Notes: generated by a model not told the origin, from the letters alone. Shown: positions 32,001 through 43,744, counted from the first letter of the stretch. The stretch is 64,000 nucleotides of DNA from Paragorgia papillata (GCA_035771165.1 JAWNZC010000122.1:1045001-1109000); one strand, 5' to 3'. Numbers and translations: made by a program.

Positions 32001-35000
32001 CAATATGGCCGTCGTGACGGCAGATGAAAATGATCTATATACTTCAAAAATCTTTAATAACTCATGAGGAAAACACAAAGAAAATCAGTAGCACGTCCGC
32101 AGTGCTGTGAGTAACTTCGTTACAAGTAACTAGTTACATTAACTAGTTACATTTTTAAGTAACTGTAACTGAAACTAGTTACTTTTTCTGAAGAAGTAAC
32201 TGTAACTATAACTAGTTACTTTTTGAAGAAGTAACTTTTACTAGTTACTTTTTAAAGAACTGTAACTAGTTACAATATTTGGTTTAAAAATGTGACTATA
32301 GTTACTGATTTTCAGTTAAGGATGTCATTCTTTCTTGATAAAAAATGGTTTTGATATAATAAAGATACATTATATACAATTTGACTATTTCTGCTTAGTG
32401 ACAACTATATTTACCTGTAAAAACATAATTATGGTACTGGCGTCTAAAAACCAGTAATTTCTTTGTTGATTCTAGTAACATGGACAAAGGAATGTAACTT
32501 TGTAACTAGTTACAAAATATTTGAAGTTACTTTGTAACTGTAACTGTAACTATAGTTACTTTCTTTTCATTGTAACTTTTATCGGTAACTAGTTACTTTT
32601 CTAACGATGTAACTAACTGAAACTACAATCTGAGAATAATTCATTGGGACACTAAAGCATCAATTAGCTTCCTTCTTGCTTATTTCACTATCGTGGGATA
32701 AATAACGTTGTTTTACCCCTCCCCACCCCCCACCAATCAATGTTGATTTCCAGGGGATACTTCTGAGGCCTAGAAAACAAAAATTCTGTCGCAACGTTGA
32801 TCGGAGGGGGAAGGGGAGGGCACATTTTAAAGTTAAATCGCGTGCGCACATAAGTCACTTGACATACGCTGTGTCCCAATGTAATTATTCCACGATTGTC
32901 TGAAAATATTCAATATAAATGAATTGAAATTACGCACTGCCAAAATAATAAATAACGGATAAAAAGCAAACGGTGGAACTAAAATCACACGGTGGAACTA
33001 AAATTACACGGCAGAATTATAAACGAATTATTTCAACATTTCAATGAACGAGCTTTCGCTGTTGCGAAGACCGCAACAATTGATCAAACGATCGCACGTC
33101 TACCTAACCGAATTGACTGTGTGATGAAAGGGAGTCAAACTAAACCCACACTCATAGGTTGTCAGTGGTTTACTTTTACTATCCGTGTCCACTTCAATTG
33201 TTCTAAATAAGCACAAAACAGTAGAAACTTGCGTTTTATTTGGCCCGCGTATTAAATGACAACCTAACAAAATAAGCGTAAAGACTGCATTTATAATTAG
33301 CTGTGCTATTATAATGGCTCCTGCACAGTACTCCATGCCTTTAGTGCGTATTTCCCGCATAAACACGTTCTAAATAACAACTGTCTCTATCACGCTTATG
33401 ATACAGATAAAGTTCTATATGCTGGTAACATTGAGGTAGCAAAATACCTAACTTAAACCGTATTTTTAACAGTACTCCATCTACGGCATAAATAATATTA
33501 TAATTAGATTATCTTTTAACTTATTACCACGAATTTGGTGGAGTACTGTTATTTATCTGAGTACAAGGGTCTGGACAGCAATAATTCAGCGCTTACAGTG
33601 AAGATTAAGTAAATATCTATCACTTCAACAAAAAAAACTGTCTAAAGAAGGCTCAGTTCTTTCGAATATAGACCTATTTTAGTGGAGTACTGTAGTGGAG
33701 TACTGTGCCGGTCAACCGATACGAACCGGAAACAATCGGAAAATTATTTCACTGATACTAATAGTCATCCCATAGTCGTTAATAGTAACCCTGACCTTCA
33801 TTGAGTGTGTAATCAATTAAAATGTGACCCTGGTATTAATATTTATGACTTGCGCTTATTTCAGACAATCTGAGAATAATTCATTGGGACACTAAAGCAT
33901 CAATTAGCTTCCTTCTTGCTTATTTCACTATCGTGGGATAAATAACGTTGTTTTACCCCTCCCCACCCCCCACCAATCAATGTTGATTTCCAGGGGATAC
34001 TTCTGAGGCCTAGAAAACAAAAATTCTGTCGCAACGTTGATCGGAGGGGGAAGGGGAGGGCACATTTTAAAGTTAAATCGCGTGCGCACATAAGTCACTT
34101 GACATACGCTGTGTCCCAATGTAATTATTCCACGATTGTAGTTACAAAAATTATGTAACTTTTACAGCACTGCATGTCCGTGGTTTTATATTTGATAAAC
34201 AATCCTCCTAATTTACATTAACGTTAGCTTTGATTCTCTCGGTTTAGACAACGTTGTTTTTTCAAAATTACTACGCCAATGAACGTACCAAATAAATCGG
34301 TTTTGAAGCTATAATGAAGCTTCCATTCGCAGTGCGTATTTTATCAGATATAAAACACTTGGCTATCTCCCCGTATTTTATTTAAATCTGATAAAACACT
34401 GCTGCTCATGTTTTAAATAATACACTAAAAACTATTTAAGTGCTTATATCACTTGTGGGGTTTTAACGTATTTGAATAGAACAAAAAAAGTTAGTTAATA
34501 AGTTATTTTGCCGTTTTTGATTTACTTTAATAGTTTCTGAGATATAAGCCTTTAAACATGCCAATTTCGGCTTTTCGCCAAAAATTTCCGTCGTTCCTTT
34601 TTAAGCACGGGGCCCTGGGACTCAGGAACCTAAGCCGACCGTCTTCTTAGTTGGAACTCTCGTGCGTACTGGAAAACGAGTGTGAGCTCGACATTTGGAT
34701 TTTTTCAGTCAAATATATGTGTTTTTGTGAATCAATAAGCCGAAACGTAGTTGTTTTGGATTGACTCGTTCCTGAGTCCCAGGTCCCCAAGGTGTTAAAA
34801 TGAACGACGGAAATTTTTGAGAATTGGCATGTTCAGAAGCCAATATGTCAGGAACTATTTGACTAAATCAAAAACGGCAAAATAACTTATTAACTGATTT
34901 TTTCTGCTCTATTTAAATACGTTAAAACCCCACAAGTCATATAAGCACTTTAACAAATAACAGCCAATATCCCTCAGATTTTTCTTCATAAAAATACCCT

Positions 35001-38000
35001 GCTGAAACTGTGATAGAAAATTAATGGTAAAAATATATACACCATTACCGTCCACTTGCAACCATAATTCTTGAATTCACAAGCAGCCTGAGCTTTGGGG
35101 CACTCTTTATCATGGGTTAGCAACTAAATGTACGAATCACAAAAAATAAATATTAATAAAGGAAACCAACTGTGTTTTACGTAAAATCACGTACACCAGA
35201 AGAACTGTTTATCTCGGTGTCCCAAGAAACTCCTCACCTTTTCACGAAGCATTTTTTTATTGCATTGCCCGCAATTCACTTGAACCTTCTGACATCTTTC
35301 TAAATGAACCTTTCAAAAAAATAACAACATCACTTTATTCACACAAAAACACATTCGCATAAATGGTGTGCCAATTGGTTCGTTCTTTAGCTGGTTCGTT
35401 TATTTGCGCGTACAGTAGTACACCATTTGCTTCAAATACTTCATCACCAGTTACTTCAAAATACTCATTTTTTAATAGATATATTAATCAGTGGGATTAT
35501 TTACCTAATGAGATTATAACATCACCTAGTTTGGATTCTTTCAAAAGATCACTTTGGAATTATTTATTTCAGAATACACTGAATTAGCTTGCTTTTTGCT
35601 TCTTTTTACACTGACATGCTTTTGTCAATATCTCTTTAATTTCTATTTGATTGCAATTCGTTCTTTTGTTTTTCTGTAAGGAGAGTGGCTCAAAAATGGG
35701 AATTAAGTTTCCCCTGCCACTATCCAGTCAGCCATTTTTCTCTTTGTAACATTTTGTACTTTTATTTTAAGCTGTGTATAGCGGTTGGCAAAGATTTTAT
35801 AAAACTATTAAACTATCAATGTTTGCGTCTTTTTGTTCTGGTTTTTCGTTCTGGTTTTTCGTTCCGGTTTTTGTTCTCAGGGTTCTCCGTTTTGTGCCGT
35901 GCCGTTCCGTTGTTCCGTTCTGTTCCCATGGCCAGAAATACGCGACATTTGAGTCTGCAAAACATACGTGTCTTTGTCAGCGTTTTACGTGATAGCGCAT
36001 GAGTATTCGGAATATTTCCTGAAATACGATCCGGTAAATTCCCTATGTCTCGCATTAAGATGGTCCAAAAGTAGTTCAAAACCTATAACTCAGCGGCAAA
36101 TATGTCTAAAATAATGCGTGCGTCGATCTTCAAACCATGGCGATTAAAACAAGCAGACAACAAGCATCAATTCAATATCAAAAGAGTTGCGATACTGCAG
36201 AATATCGCGGAGTTATGGCAATTTTAAAACAGGAAGGTTTCGATGTCGGATCAGGAGTTCTGTGCTTATCTTCCTTCTTCCTTGTCAACGACAAGCGAAA
36301 GTATATTAAAACGTTACGCTATTAGTTTATCAGGAATCCTCAGACCTTCTACTACCACGACTGAGCTTCGCATGTTTGACTTTGTCTATGCAGCTCTTTC
36401 ACGAGCGGTTTTAAACATGCAACTAGGTGTTTTATTCTTACTGACAGAGTGTAATCCATAGAGAAGCAGTAGCATTTATATATTTTCTGGACGACAACCG
36501 AAATTTTGCAAATATAGGATAAGATTTATCCCATAATGTTCTTCAATATTAACCTTACAAGGTTCCAGCTTCGCATTTTGAGAAACATGACAATTTATTC
36601 ATTTATTTCAAAAAAACACGTGCCTCCCCTCTTAAATCCTATACAAATTTTGTGAATTCGATCATTGGCCACCAGCGAGTGTTGCGCAATCGGATGTCGC
36701 GAATTTCTGGCAATGCGTTCTGTTCCGTTTTGTTCCGTTCTGTTCCGTTCCGTTCTGATTTGTTCTGTTTTGTTTTGTTTTGTTTTGTTTTGTTCTGTTT
36801 TGTTCTGTTTTGTTCTGTTTTGTTCTGTTTTGTTCTGTTTTGTTCTGTTTTGTTCTGTTTTGTTCTGTTTTGTTCTGTTTTGTTTTGGTTTGTTCTGTTT
36901 GTTTGTTTGTTTCGTCCGTTTGTCTGTTCGTTTGTCCGTTTATTCGTCCGTCTGTTCGTTGATTCGTTTGTCCGTCCGTCCGTCCATCCGTCCGTCTATC
37001 GATACCCTGGACTACTGTTTACAGTTAGTAGTATTTCAGAAGAAAAAAATTGTGAACGTTTAAAATCCTACTACGACAAGGGTTGACAACGTTTTACAAC
37101 TATGTTCTTTAAAGGAAAATATCTTACTTTGTAGTTCCTGTATTGGACCTCAGTTTTACAGTGAGTACATGTTGTAATTCGCTTAGGGCATTCCTTCTTG
37201 TTGTGATTATCAAGTGCCTTTCGTTCAATATTTTGACCGCAAGCTTTTGGACATGGTAGCTCGACAAAGTCACAGATTTCCAGATGATCCTGGAAAAGAA
37301 AAATGAAGAAAACATCGGTAAGAAAACGCAAACTTATAGAGTGCTGCGCAGGCAGTGTTTTAGATAGAGCAAAGTGAAAAGATGAAAAACTGACAAGAAT
37401 ATAGTTTTCATAACGAAATACTGACATTTCGAGCGGAGTACTACAGTACTAGTCTCTGATGAAGGGCTCAGCTCGAAACGTCAGTACTTCGTTATAACAA
37501 CAATTCTCAGCAGTTTACCACCTTTTCACTTTGCTCTATCTTATACTAAAGGCCTATTACAGTCATTTGCAACTCACTTTTCACCCAAATCTTCGGAGGT
37601 TCGTTCCGAAGTTCGCTGGGAAGTTGAAAGTTCGTTTTGAACTACGCATTTGATTGGCTGCTAGGAACCAAGCAACCAATCAAATGCGTGGTTCAAAACG
37701 AACTACAAACTTCGGAACGAACTTACGAACTTCGGAACGAACTTCCGAAGACTTGGGTGAAAAGTGAGTTGCGAATGACTGTAACCCTTTACGTTAGTAG
37801 ATTTTCCCTATGATGAATAAATTCGTCTGGTAGTACGACTGGTTTTGGACTAACTGACATAACCAGCTTCGCCCTGCTACAGACGGTAACTCATTACTTT
37901 CGCACCGAAAAAAATTTTCAACGAAGCTATAAAGCTGTCCGATACAGTGTAAACGTAGCCTTTATAATCTTTACCTCAACTTTCTGCAGCTCTCCAGTCC

Positions 38001-38795
38001 ATGGACACGGCTTATCGTTCTTCACTGTGCGACATTTTACAGTAAACTGGTTGATTTCTCTCTTGGCAAAGTTATCAGAGAAGACCTGGGACATAAGATA
38101 AAACATTAAAATATCTATACTGTAAAAACTCGTGACGTATAATCTTCGAGCTATAAACTCTCAAATTTTGCCATGGCTAGTTCATTTCTGAAGAAATTTG
38201 GGATCTCGGTAACAATGCCTTATGACGTATACAGATGGCCATCTGGACATAAGAACAATAATATATTTTACGATCAATAGTCCATCTACAGTACAGTACT
38301 CACGTCACTGGCGCCAAGTTCTTGATTATCCGCGGGACATCTTCGACCATTTGTTCTAAAAATTAAACTTTTTACAATAAATAGATAAAACGCCCAACGA
38401 CCGTCTAATGGGTGATCAGAAGGTTGCAGGTTCGAGTCCCACTTGGGATATCAGAAAGTTTTTCTGAGTAAAATAGGCTCGAAGAACATTTACACTCAAT
38501 TCGCATACCTTATATGACGTTCAATGCAACTTTTACAAAATCTATGGCCGCACGCCGTTTGGACGGGATCTCGTAAACACATCAGACATATGGAACATTC
38601 ATAATCTGACGTAACTGGTGGGTCAAATAACTCATCATAGCCGTCTTGTCTTGGTTCATTGACCACTGGTAAACTGTTATCATTGGGCGGAATAACATCA
38701 TTGCTGGCGGCTGGTAACGATTGTGATCCAGGGGATACGTATGCCTCGTTTTGCTCTCCAGTAACATCACTGGCAAGATCGCGGTAATACGCCAT
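29050..38795 (-). CDS. TRAF6: TRAF6-like adaptor / E3 ubiquitin ligase, seven coding exons
   Basis: Exons in transcript order: 38,795-38,509; 38,355-38,304; 38,085-37,975; 37,289-37,128; 35,123-35,049; 30,800-30,310; 29,401-29,050. All introns are GT...AG and phases agree, giving 509 aa, close to vertebrate TRAF6 length. Residues 67-105 form the RING ([19 protein letters not shown], then RRCPADN across an intron). Residues about 114-248 carry TRAF-type zinc fingers ([48 protein letters not shown]). Residues 285-345 form a coiled coil. Residues 350-509 are the TRAF-C/MATH domain ([52 protein letters not shown]). In other animals this protein links Toll/IL-1 and TNF-type receptors to K63-ubiquitin and NF-kB signalling. 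The gene looks intact, and its introns are full of transposons. Confidence 0.92.
29600..29706. repeat. Hairpin element in TRAF6 intron 6
   Basis: GCATGATATCAAGAATTACC...GAGGTTTGT pairs with ACAAACCGAGGCCTTGATAA...ATATCATGC. Confidence 0.8.
30834..31225. mobile_element. Palindrome-rich element, copy 1 (TRAF6 intron 5)
   Basis: Built from TTTTCCCGTGCATGTTGATG and AGAAGACAAAG modules in alternating orientation, with outer ends ACCATGATCGCCTCGG and ACTTGAGGGAAATTTAATCG-like. A near-identical inverted copy lies at 54,110-54,612. Its 68-codon open frame is a by-product. Confidence 0.75.
31380..31800 (-). pseudogene. CR1/L2-type LINE reverse transcriptase C-terminal relic
   Basis: On the minus strand the frame reads [18 protein letters not shown], then [20 protein letters not shown] and [11 protein letters not shown]. 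After one stop it continues [20 protein letters not shown] and ends FLFRAAYN. These are the typical C-terminal motifs of CR1/L2-like LINE ORF2. The element is heavily 5' truncated and lies in TRAF6 intron 5. Confidence 0.8.
32100..34172. mobile_element. Non-autonomous hAT element with GTAACTAGTTAC arrays
   Basis: Ends CAGTGCTGTGA (32,100) and TACAGCACTG (34,172) are hAT-type terminal inverted repeats. The flanks CACGTCCG (32,092-32,099) and CATGTCCG (34,173-34,180) form an 8-bp target duplication with one difference. Subterminal DNA is packed with GTAACTAGTTAC palindromes on both sides. The original element was about 0.55 kb; the rest is a nested insertion at 32,626-34,138. It sits in TRAF6 intron 5. 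Confidence 0.8.
32626..34138. mobile_element. Composite element: two identical 273-bp MITEs flanking 967 bp
   Basis: The copies at 32,626-32,898 and 33,866-34,138 are in direct orientation and match base for base. Each has about 28-bp imperfect terminal inverted repeats (CAATC...CATTGGGACAC). Only the outer ends are flanked by TA (32,624-32,625; 34,139-34,140). The inner ends are not, which suggests that the whole 1,513-bp unit inserted as one piece. The central 967 bp has no recognisable gene. Confidence 0.75.
34262..34430. repeat. Copy of the ACTACGCCAATGAACGTA foldback family
   Basis: Shares AAAATTACTACGCCAATGAA and a TTTTATCAGAT...ATCTGATAAAA hairpin with the segments at 986-1256 and 25,985. 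Confidence 0.65.
34437..34952. mobile_element. Long-TIR element in TRAF6 intron 5
   Basis: Arms of about 170 bp: AAGTGCTTATATCACTTGTG...GGCATGTT-like and the complement ending CACAAGTCATATAAGCACTT. The unpaired middle is about 170 bp; no gene. Confidence 0.8.
35340..35590 (+). pseudogene. CR1-type LINE 3' coding relic
   Basis: The frame ends [20 protein letters not shown], then [17 protein letters not shown], the characteristic C-terminus of CR1-like LINE ORF2. It is a short 3' fragment inside TRAF6 intron 4, on the strand opposite to the gene. Confidence 0.75.
35591..36714. other. TRAF6 intron 4, no further supported feature
   Basis: A short array of TTCTGGTTTTTCGTTCTGG type occurs at 35,830-35,925. 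Small open frames have no domain. Confidence 0.5.
36715..36985. repeat. (TGTTC/TGTTT)n satellite
   Basis: Alternating TGTTC and TGTTT pentamers grade into GTTCGTCCG and TCCG variants. The long plus-strand frames here are artefacts. Confidence 0.9.
37363..37543. repeat. Foldback element with GATAGAGCAAAGTGAAAA ends
   Basis: Ends GATAGAGCAAAGTGAAAA and TTTTCACTTTGCTCTATC are exact complements. The middle has CTGATGA and CGAAACGTCAG motifs. A diverged relative lies at 55,765-55,935. In TRAF6 intron 3. Confidence 0.75.
37553..37788. mobile_element. Foldback MITE in TRAF6 intron 3
   Basis: ACAGTCATTTGCAACTCACT...CTTCGGA arms mirror each other. An inner pair CGCATTTGATTGGC/CCAATCAAATGCG and GTTCGGAAGTTCG repeats are visible. 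Confidence 0.8.
38409..38451 (+). repeat. tRNA-Arg-like half (tRNA-derived SINE or pseudogene)
   Basis: GATCAGAAGGTTGCAGGTTC followed by GAGTCCC is the anticodon-arm-to-T-arm part of a tRNA with a good B box (GGTTCGAGTCC). The 5' half and a matching acceptor stem are missing, so it is not a functional tRNA gene. In TRAF6 intron 1. Confidence 0.55.
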
Positions 38796-38844
38796 TTATC
38801 AAAATATCTACAAAACATATTGTAATACTCATTAATAATTCATA

Positions 38845-39200
38845 AGCGTTAAATTCTCTACAACATATGTGAATTAGAAAAAGTAGTATAGAATACTAGA
38901 ATAGCAACGGAGAAAAGCTATTTGAACTGACATGAACTCACAGTTAGATAGAGGGTTAAATTCTGTACAACATATGTGAATTAGAACAAATCGTATAGAA
39001 TAACAACGGAGAAAAATCTATTTGAACTGAGATGAGCGCAAATATCAAATTGCATTATTATGCTATCACTTGGCGTACGGTCAAACGTAATAATTTTAAA
39101 GTATCCCTGAATCATCTGTAGGTTTGTGCCATTCACGAAACTTGTACAGTTAGATAGAACGTTAAATTATGTACAAGATATGTGAATTTGAAAAAATCGT
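38845..39200. repeat. Three diverged tandem copies upstream of TRAF6
   Basis: GTTAAATTCTCTACAACATA-type blocks followed by ATGTGAATTAGAA and ATCGTATAGAATA recur at about 38,848, 38,957 and 39,162. The first two also share AACGGAGAAAA and TATTTGAACTGA. They occupy the probable TRAF6 promoter region. Confidence 0.65.
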
Positions 39201-39473
39201 ATAGAATAGAACCCTGGAAAATCGTAGTATTTTAATCCAAAACTTTGTCGCTTCGGAGGACTTCGTGATATTGTAAACACGATCGGATTTTTGATTTAAT
39301 CGTCGCGCATTGGTTATAGTTACACAAAAAAAGCTAACACACACACCACGATAGCAATATATCTGTTGCGCAGATACAAAAATATTTCGTTGTTCAACTA
39401 TTTGCCACTCGACTTCGTTCAATGTCGCACTTCTTTGTTTTTCGCACGCTGTGACGTCACCTGTGATCTATTT

Positions 39474-39584
39474 AACAATTAGACGAGGAGGCCGAGTTTT
39501 CTATGAGCTGATAGTGAACGAGGCGAAGCCGAGTTGGCTATCTGCTCATAGAAAACGAGGACGAGTTGTCTAATTGTTTTAGTA
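39474..39584. repeat. Hairpin with GAGGCGAAGCCGAG centre
   Basis: ACAATTAGACGAGGAGGCCG...ATGAGC and the complementary arm ending AGTTGTCTAATTGT. The centre is the same as in the hairpin at 25,891-25,962. Confidence 0.85.
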
Positions 39585-40093
39585 TGAACCATAAACAACT
39601 TTTCTTTAACGTAAAGAAGTCTTATCAAACATTGTTCTAAATGTTCAGATAGTTTTACCTTTTTGTTTGCAGAAGTCTCCCCATACATAATGCAGAGCAG
39701 TTCGATGGCGTATGGTAAACAATCGCTCACAAAACACAAGATTGTAACTACTTTGCTTCAAATTTGGTGTAGATATACTCCATAGGCATAAGCGAATTCA
39801 TTTTCTTATTCAAAAATGTCAAACTGAATATATTTCCATTACTTTCGAGTTTCGACCCAATGTTTTCTTCACTCGTACAAAAATTTTAGCAGACGCCATG
39901 TTTGATTTTTGTATCTACTGCGCATGCGCTAGTAGATACCTTGCTGTCGTGCGAGTGGTGTAATGTAATGTAAGTTAACAAAAGAATGCCTTCGGAGCCA
40001 ATCAAAACATAGAATTAAACGACTGACTGACGACAAACCGCCGAAGCCAAAATTGTAAACCAAGTACTTCATGTACGTCAATGCTATGGCAGC

Positions 40094-40160
40094 ATGGAGC
40101 GAAATCAGTTCAAGCCGAGCGAGGATATTTATTTCAAGAATAGACGTTTTTACAAGCTTG
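40094..40160 (+). CDS. Candidate first coding exon, divergent from TRAF6
   Basis: The ATG at 40,094 opens 22 codons (MERNQFKPSED... to ...RFYKL) and runs into G|GTAAGTA at 40,160, ending one base into a codon. Composition is protein-like (charged and aromatic). It lies 1.3 kb from the TRAF6 start in divergent orientation. No downstream exon with the right phase was recognised, and the family is unknown. Confidence 0.35.
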
Positions 40161-41524
40161 GTAAGTATTTTAAGTCTGAATCGTAGTACATTTTTAAATG
40201 TGATGTACTATAGACGTTGTTGGAATGATGATAAGATTTTGAAAGCCTCTTAATAGTCTTTGGACAATTTCATATTCAGACGAGGCATAATATATGGCCA
40301 ACATGTTTACATGTATTCAGCACTCAGCAGTCTGATCGAGCTTTGTAAACTGACAAGGCTGTGCATTGCTGAACAGAAATGAAATTTTCTTCTAAGAAAA
40401 CAAAACTAGCTTCATGATCAAGCAACAATGTGCAAAACCTGTGGTAGTCCACGAGCGAAATTATTATGCTATTAAATAACATTTTACAATAGTTGCTTTC
40501 ATAATTTTGATGACAATTGCTGGAGATCTTCGTTCACAACTTCATTATTTCTAAACTTTACAGCAGTCATACTTCAGATGCTTGTTATCTCAAACGATTT
40601 TCCTTTACTTACCAACTGGATTGCATTATTATTTGACAAATTGTTGCAACAAAGTTATTTAAATACTTTAGTCAAATTTTGTGAGTTTTTGGTGTACTGT
40701 ATTAAAATTTGATTGGCCTACTAAACAATAACCATACTTTATTACCATAGGTTTTAAATAGCACCATAGCTTTAATAGTCAAGCTATTATCACGAGGATC
40801 TAAGTGAAGCCCAATTTGATTGAGTTAATATTTGAATGGGTGACCATGCACATATCTGCATGGGCTTGGGACTCATGCTTCTGTGCTGGATATGAGTAGA
40901 GTTGTTAGTGCTCAACGTCCTGTGCTTTGCTGGCTTTACTCTGAGTTCCTTTCTTAAGGTAAAAACACAGCATGGCTAGCATCGACAAAAATCTTGTTCA
41001 GCTCTGAATACAAGGTCACTACAAGTACATACAGTAATTACAACATTGTTTTTACCATAGTAGCTATAGGCATGATTGAACGCAGTAGATACATGCATGT
41101 CTGGACATGCCTATTTTTTAGCCTAGTTTCCAGGTTTTGCTTGCGGCGTGAATATGCCGTGGCTTCTGATTGGTCAGAATAGGAGCATTCCAGCTATAAG
41201 GTTTATCATTGGATAACGCTACCATGGTCTATCACCAATAGTCCATGGTAGCTCAGCCAATCACAAAGCTGGATTTGTAATAGACCACGAGTTGGTTGAT
41301 ACTAATACATTTTATAAAATAAGGTGTCCTCTACGCACGCTCTGATTGGCTGAGCTCCGTGCATTTATAAGAGAACAGGGATCATGAATGACGTAAAATG
41401 GCGTCAGCTGGCCGGAAAATGGCGTCAGCTGGCCGGAAAAGCCCGCCAAGTTCCAAAACGACCTCAATTTTAGCTTGATTTTTCTTATTATTATTTTATA
41501 AAACAAATAAAACATATATACCGC
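40161..41524. other. No firm gene; 5S-like SINE trace near 40,797-40,870
   Basis: GATCTAAGTGAAGCCC...TTTGAATGGGTGACCATGCA resembles the 5S rRNA internal promoter region, more decayed than the copy at 17.7 kb. Confidence 0.35.
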
Positions 41525-42705
41525 TCCTGAATGTGCGTATGTACTCTTATAAAGGCACGTTTGACGTCATTTGAACACGAGAGAAGTGTAAAGGCACTTA
41601 GGCTGTCGCCTCGTGCCTCTACAACCTCGTACCCAGGGCCCTCTCTGCTTTCAAAATGGCGCGAGGAGAAGACCCTGGCAAAGGCTGGTCACGTGATTCC
41701 AAAATACTCCAAGATTCTTGGAGTATTTGGTCACGTGGATAATTTGAGCTTCGCCTGTCCTGGGGGGAGCGGTTGATTCGGTTCTTTTAAACGTAGAAGG
41801 TTGTTGCAAATCCTGTAACGTTATTAAATAGATATATTTCAAAATTTACGACATTTGCTGGATAATTCATATTTGTTGCCGTCAATCGCCAGAAATGAAA
41901 CCGAAGGCGACGAACGATCATAAACTGATAAACAGAAATCCGCTTTCAATAGAACTACTGTGGTTTATACAGGTACTGCTACATACACTTAAAATATTCG
42001 AATGCTGTTGATTGTTGGAAGTTTATTTACCGTCCAGTATAGCACATTTATGTTTCTTGTCCACACGTTTGGGATTTGTGGAAATTTAATTGTTGTATCT
42101 GTCGATTTATACTCAAACGGCCTATTCGAAATCGAATCTGCTGTCCTCGTTGACTTTGAGGTTGTACTTTAATACAAATATTCGATCAACAACAATACTA
42201 TCGACGAACATTATAGATCAGCACTGAAGACTTTGACTTTGTATATTTCTAAACTTTTTAAATTAGATTCGGAAAGTCCAGAAAGCGAAATAAACACTTC
42301 TGACTTCTTGCTTGCATAATAAAGCAAATATGTTGTAGTGCAGACGCTTCTTACTAAACACAGTCATTAACTGATTTGATAAACTTGTTAAGAGAATGTC
42401 TTGTTGTTTGTACGGTTTGGTTATTCTAGAGTGTCTAAATAGTTCGCTGAATAGTTTTACATACGCAAGCCAACTATACTCTATTTATCAGTGACTGTAC
42501 CGCGCCCCCCGGTACAGTGTGAGTCACTCATCAAAATATTCCAAAATTATTGGTGTCACGTGATCAGCCTTTGCCAGGGTCTTCTCCTCGCGCCATTTTG
42601 AAAGCAGAGAGGGCCCTGGGTACGAGGTTGGTGCCTCTACTCAACTTATTTCGCGTTCAAATGACGTCAAACGTGCCTTTATAAGAGCACATACGCATGG
42701 AGCTT
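41525..42705. mobile_element. Long-TIR element with about 180-bp arms
   Basis: ATGTGCGTATGTACTCTTAT...CCTCGTACCCAGGGCCCTCT...AAGACCCTGGCAAAGGCT is mirrored at 42,540-42,705. The 0.8 kb interior has no recognised gene. The CTCGTACCCAGGGCC module is shared with 51,662-52,333. Confidence 0.85.
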
Positions 42706-42713
42706 TATGTAAT

Positions 42714-42805
42714 ATTTAAAACACGAGTAGGAGCGTTTTATCAGATTTGAAAACACGAGCGCGTAGCGCGAGTGTTTTAGATCTGATAAAAAGCGACTAC
42801 GAGTG
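42714..42805. repeat. Hairpin adjacent to the long-TIR element
   Basis: AAAACACGAGTAGGAGCGTT...AAAACACGAG is mirrored around CGCGTAGCGCG. Confidence 0.8.
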
Positions 42806-43744
42806 TTTTGAATAGCTTCAAAAACGCCGACAATAGATTTGCTAATTAGGATGACATTTTATATAAAATTTCACGTTCATTAGTATTCTTTATATAAAAT
42901 TTCACGTTAGTTAATATTCATAGTAGTTTTATCAGGTATAAAAGACTTGCACATGATCAAATGCGTGCATATTAGTGGACAATTTGGTTCATGAATATTA
43001 ATGAGTTTTTGAAGTTTTATTTATTAAAATCTGTTAATCATTCCCAATTAACAAATAACTGAGATAACCAAATATGTCTAGGAAAATATTCTTATTAATA
43101 TTAAAGTTAATGCAATAACGCAAAAAAGAGAACTTTCCAAGATGTCTGTGCCCTGGTGCTTAAGAAACAGTCCATTGCATGTAGTGCCATGTACAGTTTA
43201 ATATTAAAACAGTCTAAAACAATTTCCAACTAAGTAATGTACAAAGTATAAGTTAGTAAAGTGTGAGAGTGCCAGTACTGAAATTTTAATAAACATTAAT
43301 CTTAATTGAAACTTCATTTTGTTTAATACAATTGTAAGCCATGTTGTATAATGCCAAAAAATCTCACTAATTGTTAACAAAAACACAATACAAACAATAA
43401 TTTATGATTAAGATAATTATTCATAATTAATCTGTATACAGTGTAGACCTGTATACAAGTGAGAAATTCACAATATATTTGTATACAATATATTAGCTGT
43501 AAATTGTATACAGTACAACATATAAAATATATTGTTGTATCTCATAATATGAAGTTCCTCAGAAAATCAACTCAAACAATCAAATATAAAGTACAATAGG
43601 GCTGTTTTTAAAACAGTACAAAGCAGGGCTAGGCAGAGCTGAGCAGCTAGAGCAGAGCTAAGCTGAGTAGGACAGAGCTGAAGAGAGCAGAGGAGAGGAG
43701 AGCTGAACTGAGTAGGGCTGAGTAGAACAGAACAGGACAGAACA
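42806..43744. other. No supported gene
   Basis: AT-rich; a GAGCAGAGCTGAG-like prelude to the satellite starts at about 43,620. Confidence 0.5.

Noticed and set aside
32626..34138. LTR retrotransposon with 273-bp LTRs
   Set aside because: The direct repeats do not start TG or end CA, have their own inverted ends, and show a 2-bp TA duplication with no priming site or polypurine tract.
36652..37086. Phe/Leu/Cys-rich proteins over the TGTTC array
   Set aside because: Pentanucleotide satellite open in all frames.
37459..37495. Hammerhead ribozyme (CTGATGA ... CGAAACGTCAG)
   Set aside because: Core pieces are present, but no stem III plus cleavage site with a matching stem I could be built.
38409..38451. 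Functional tRNA-Arg gene
   Set aside because: Only the 3' half is recognisable; no acceptor stem or A box.
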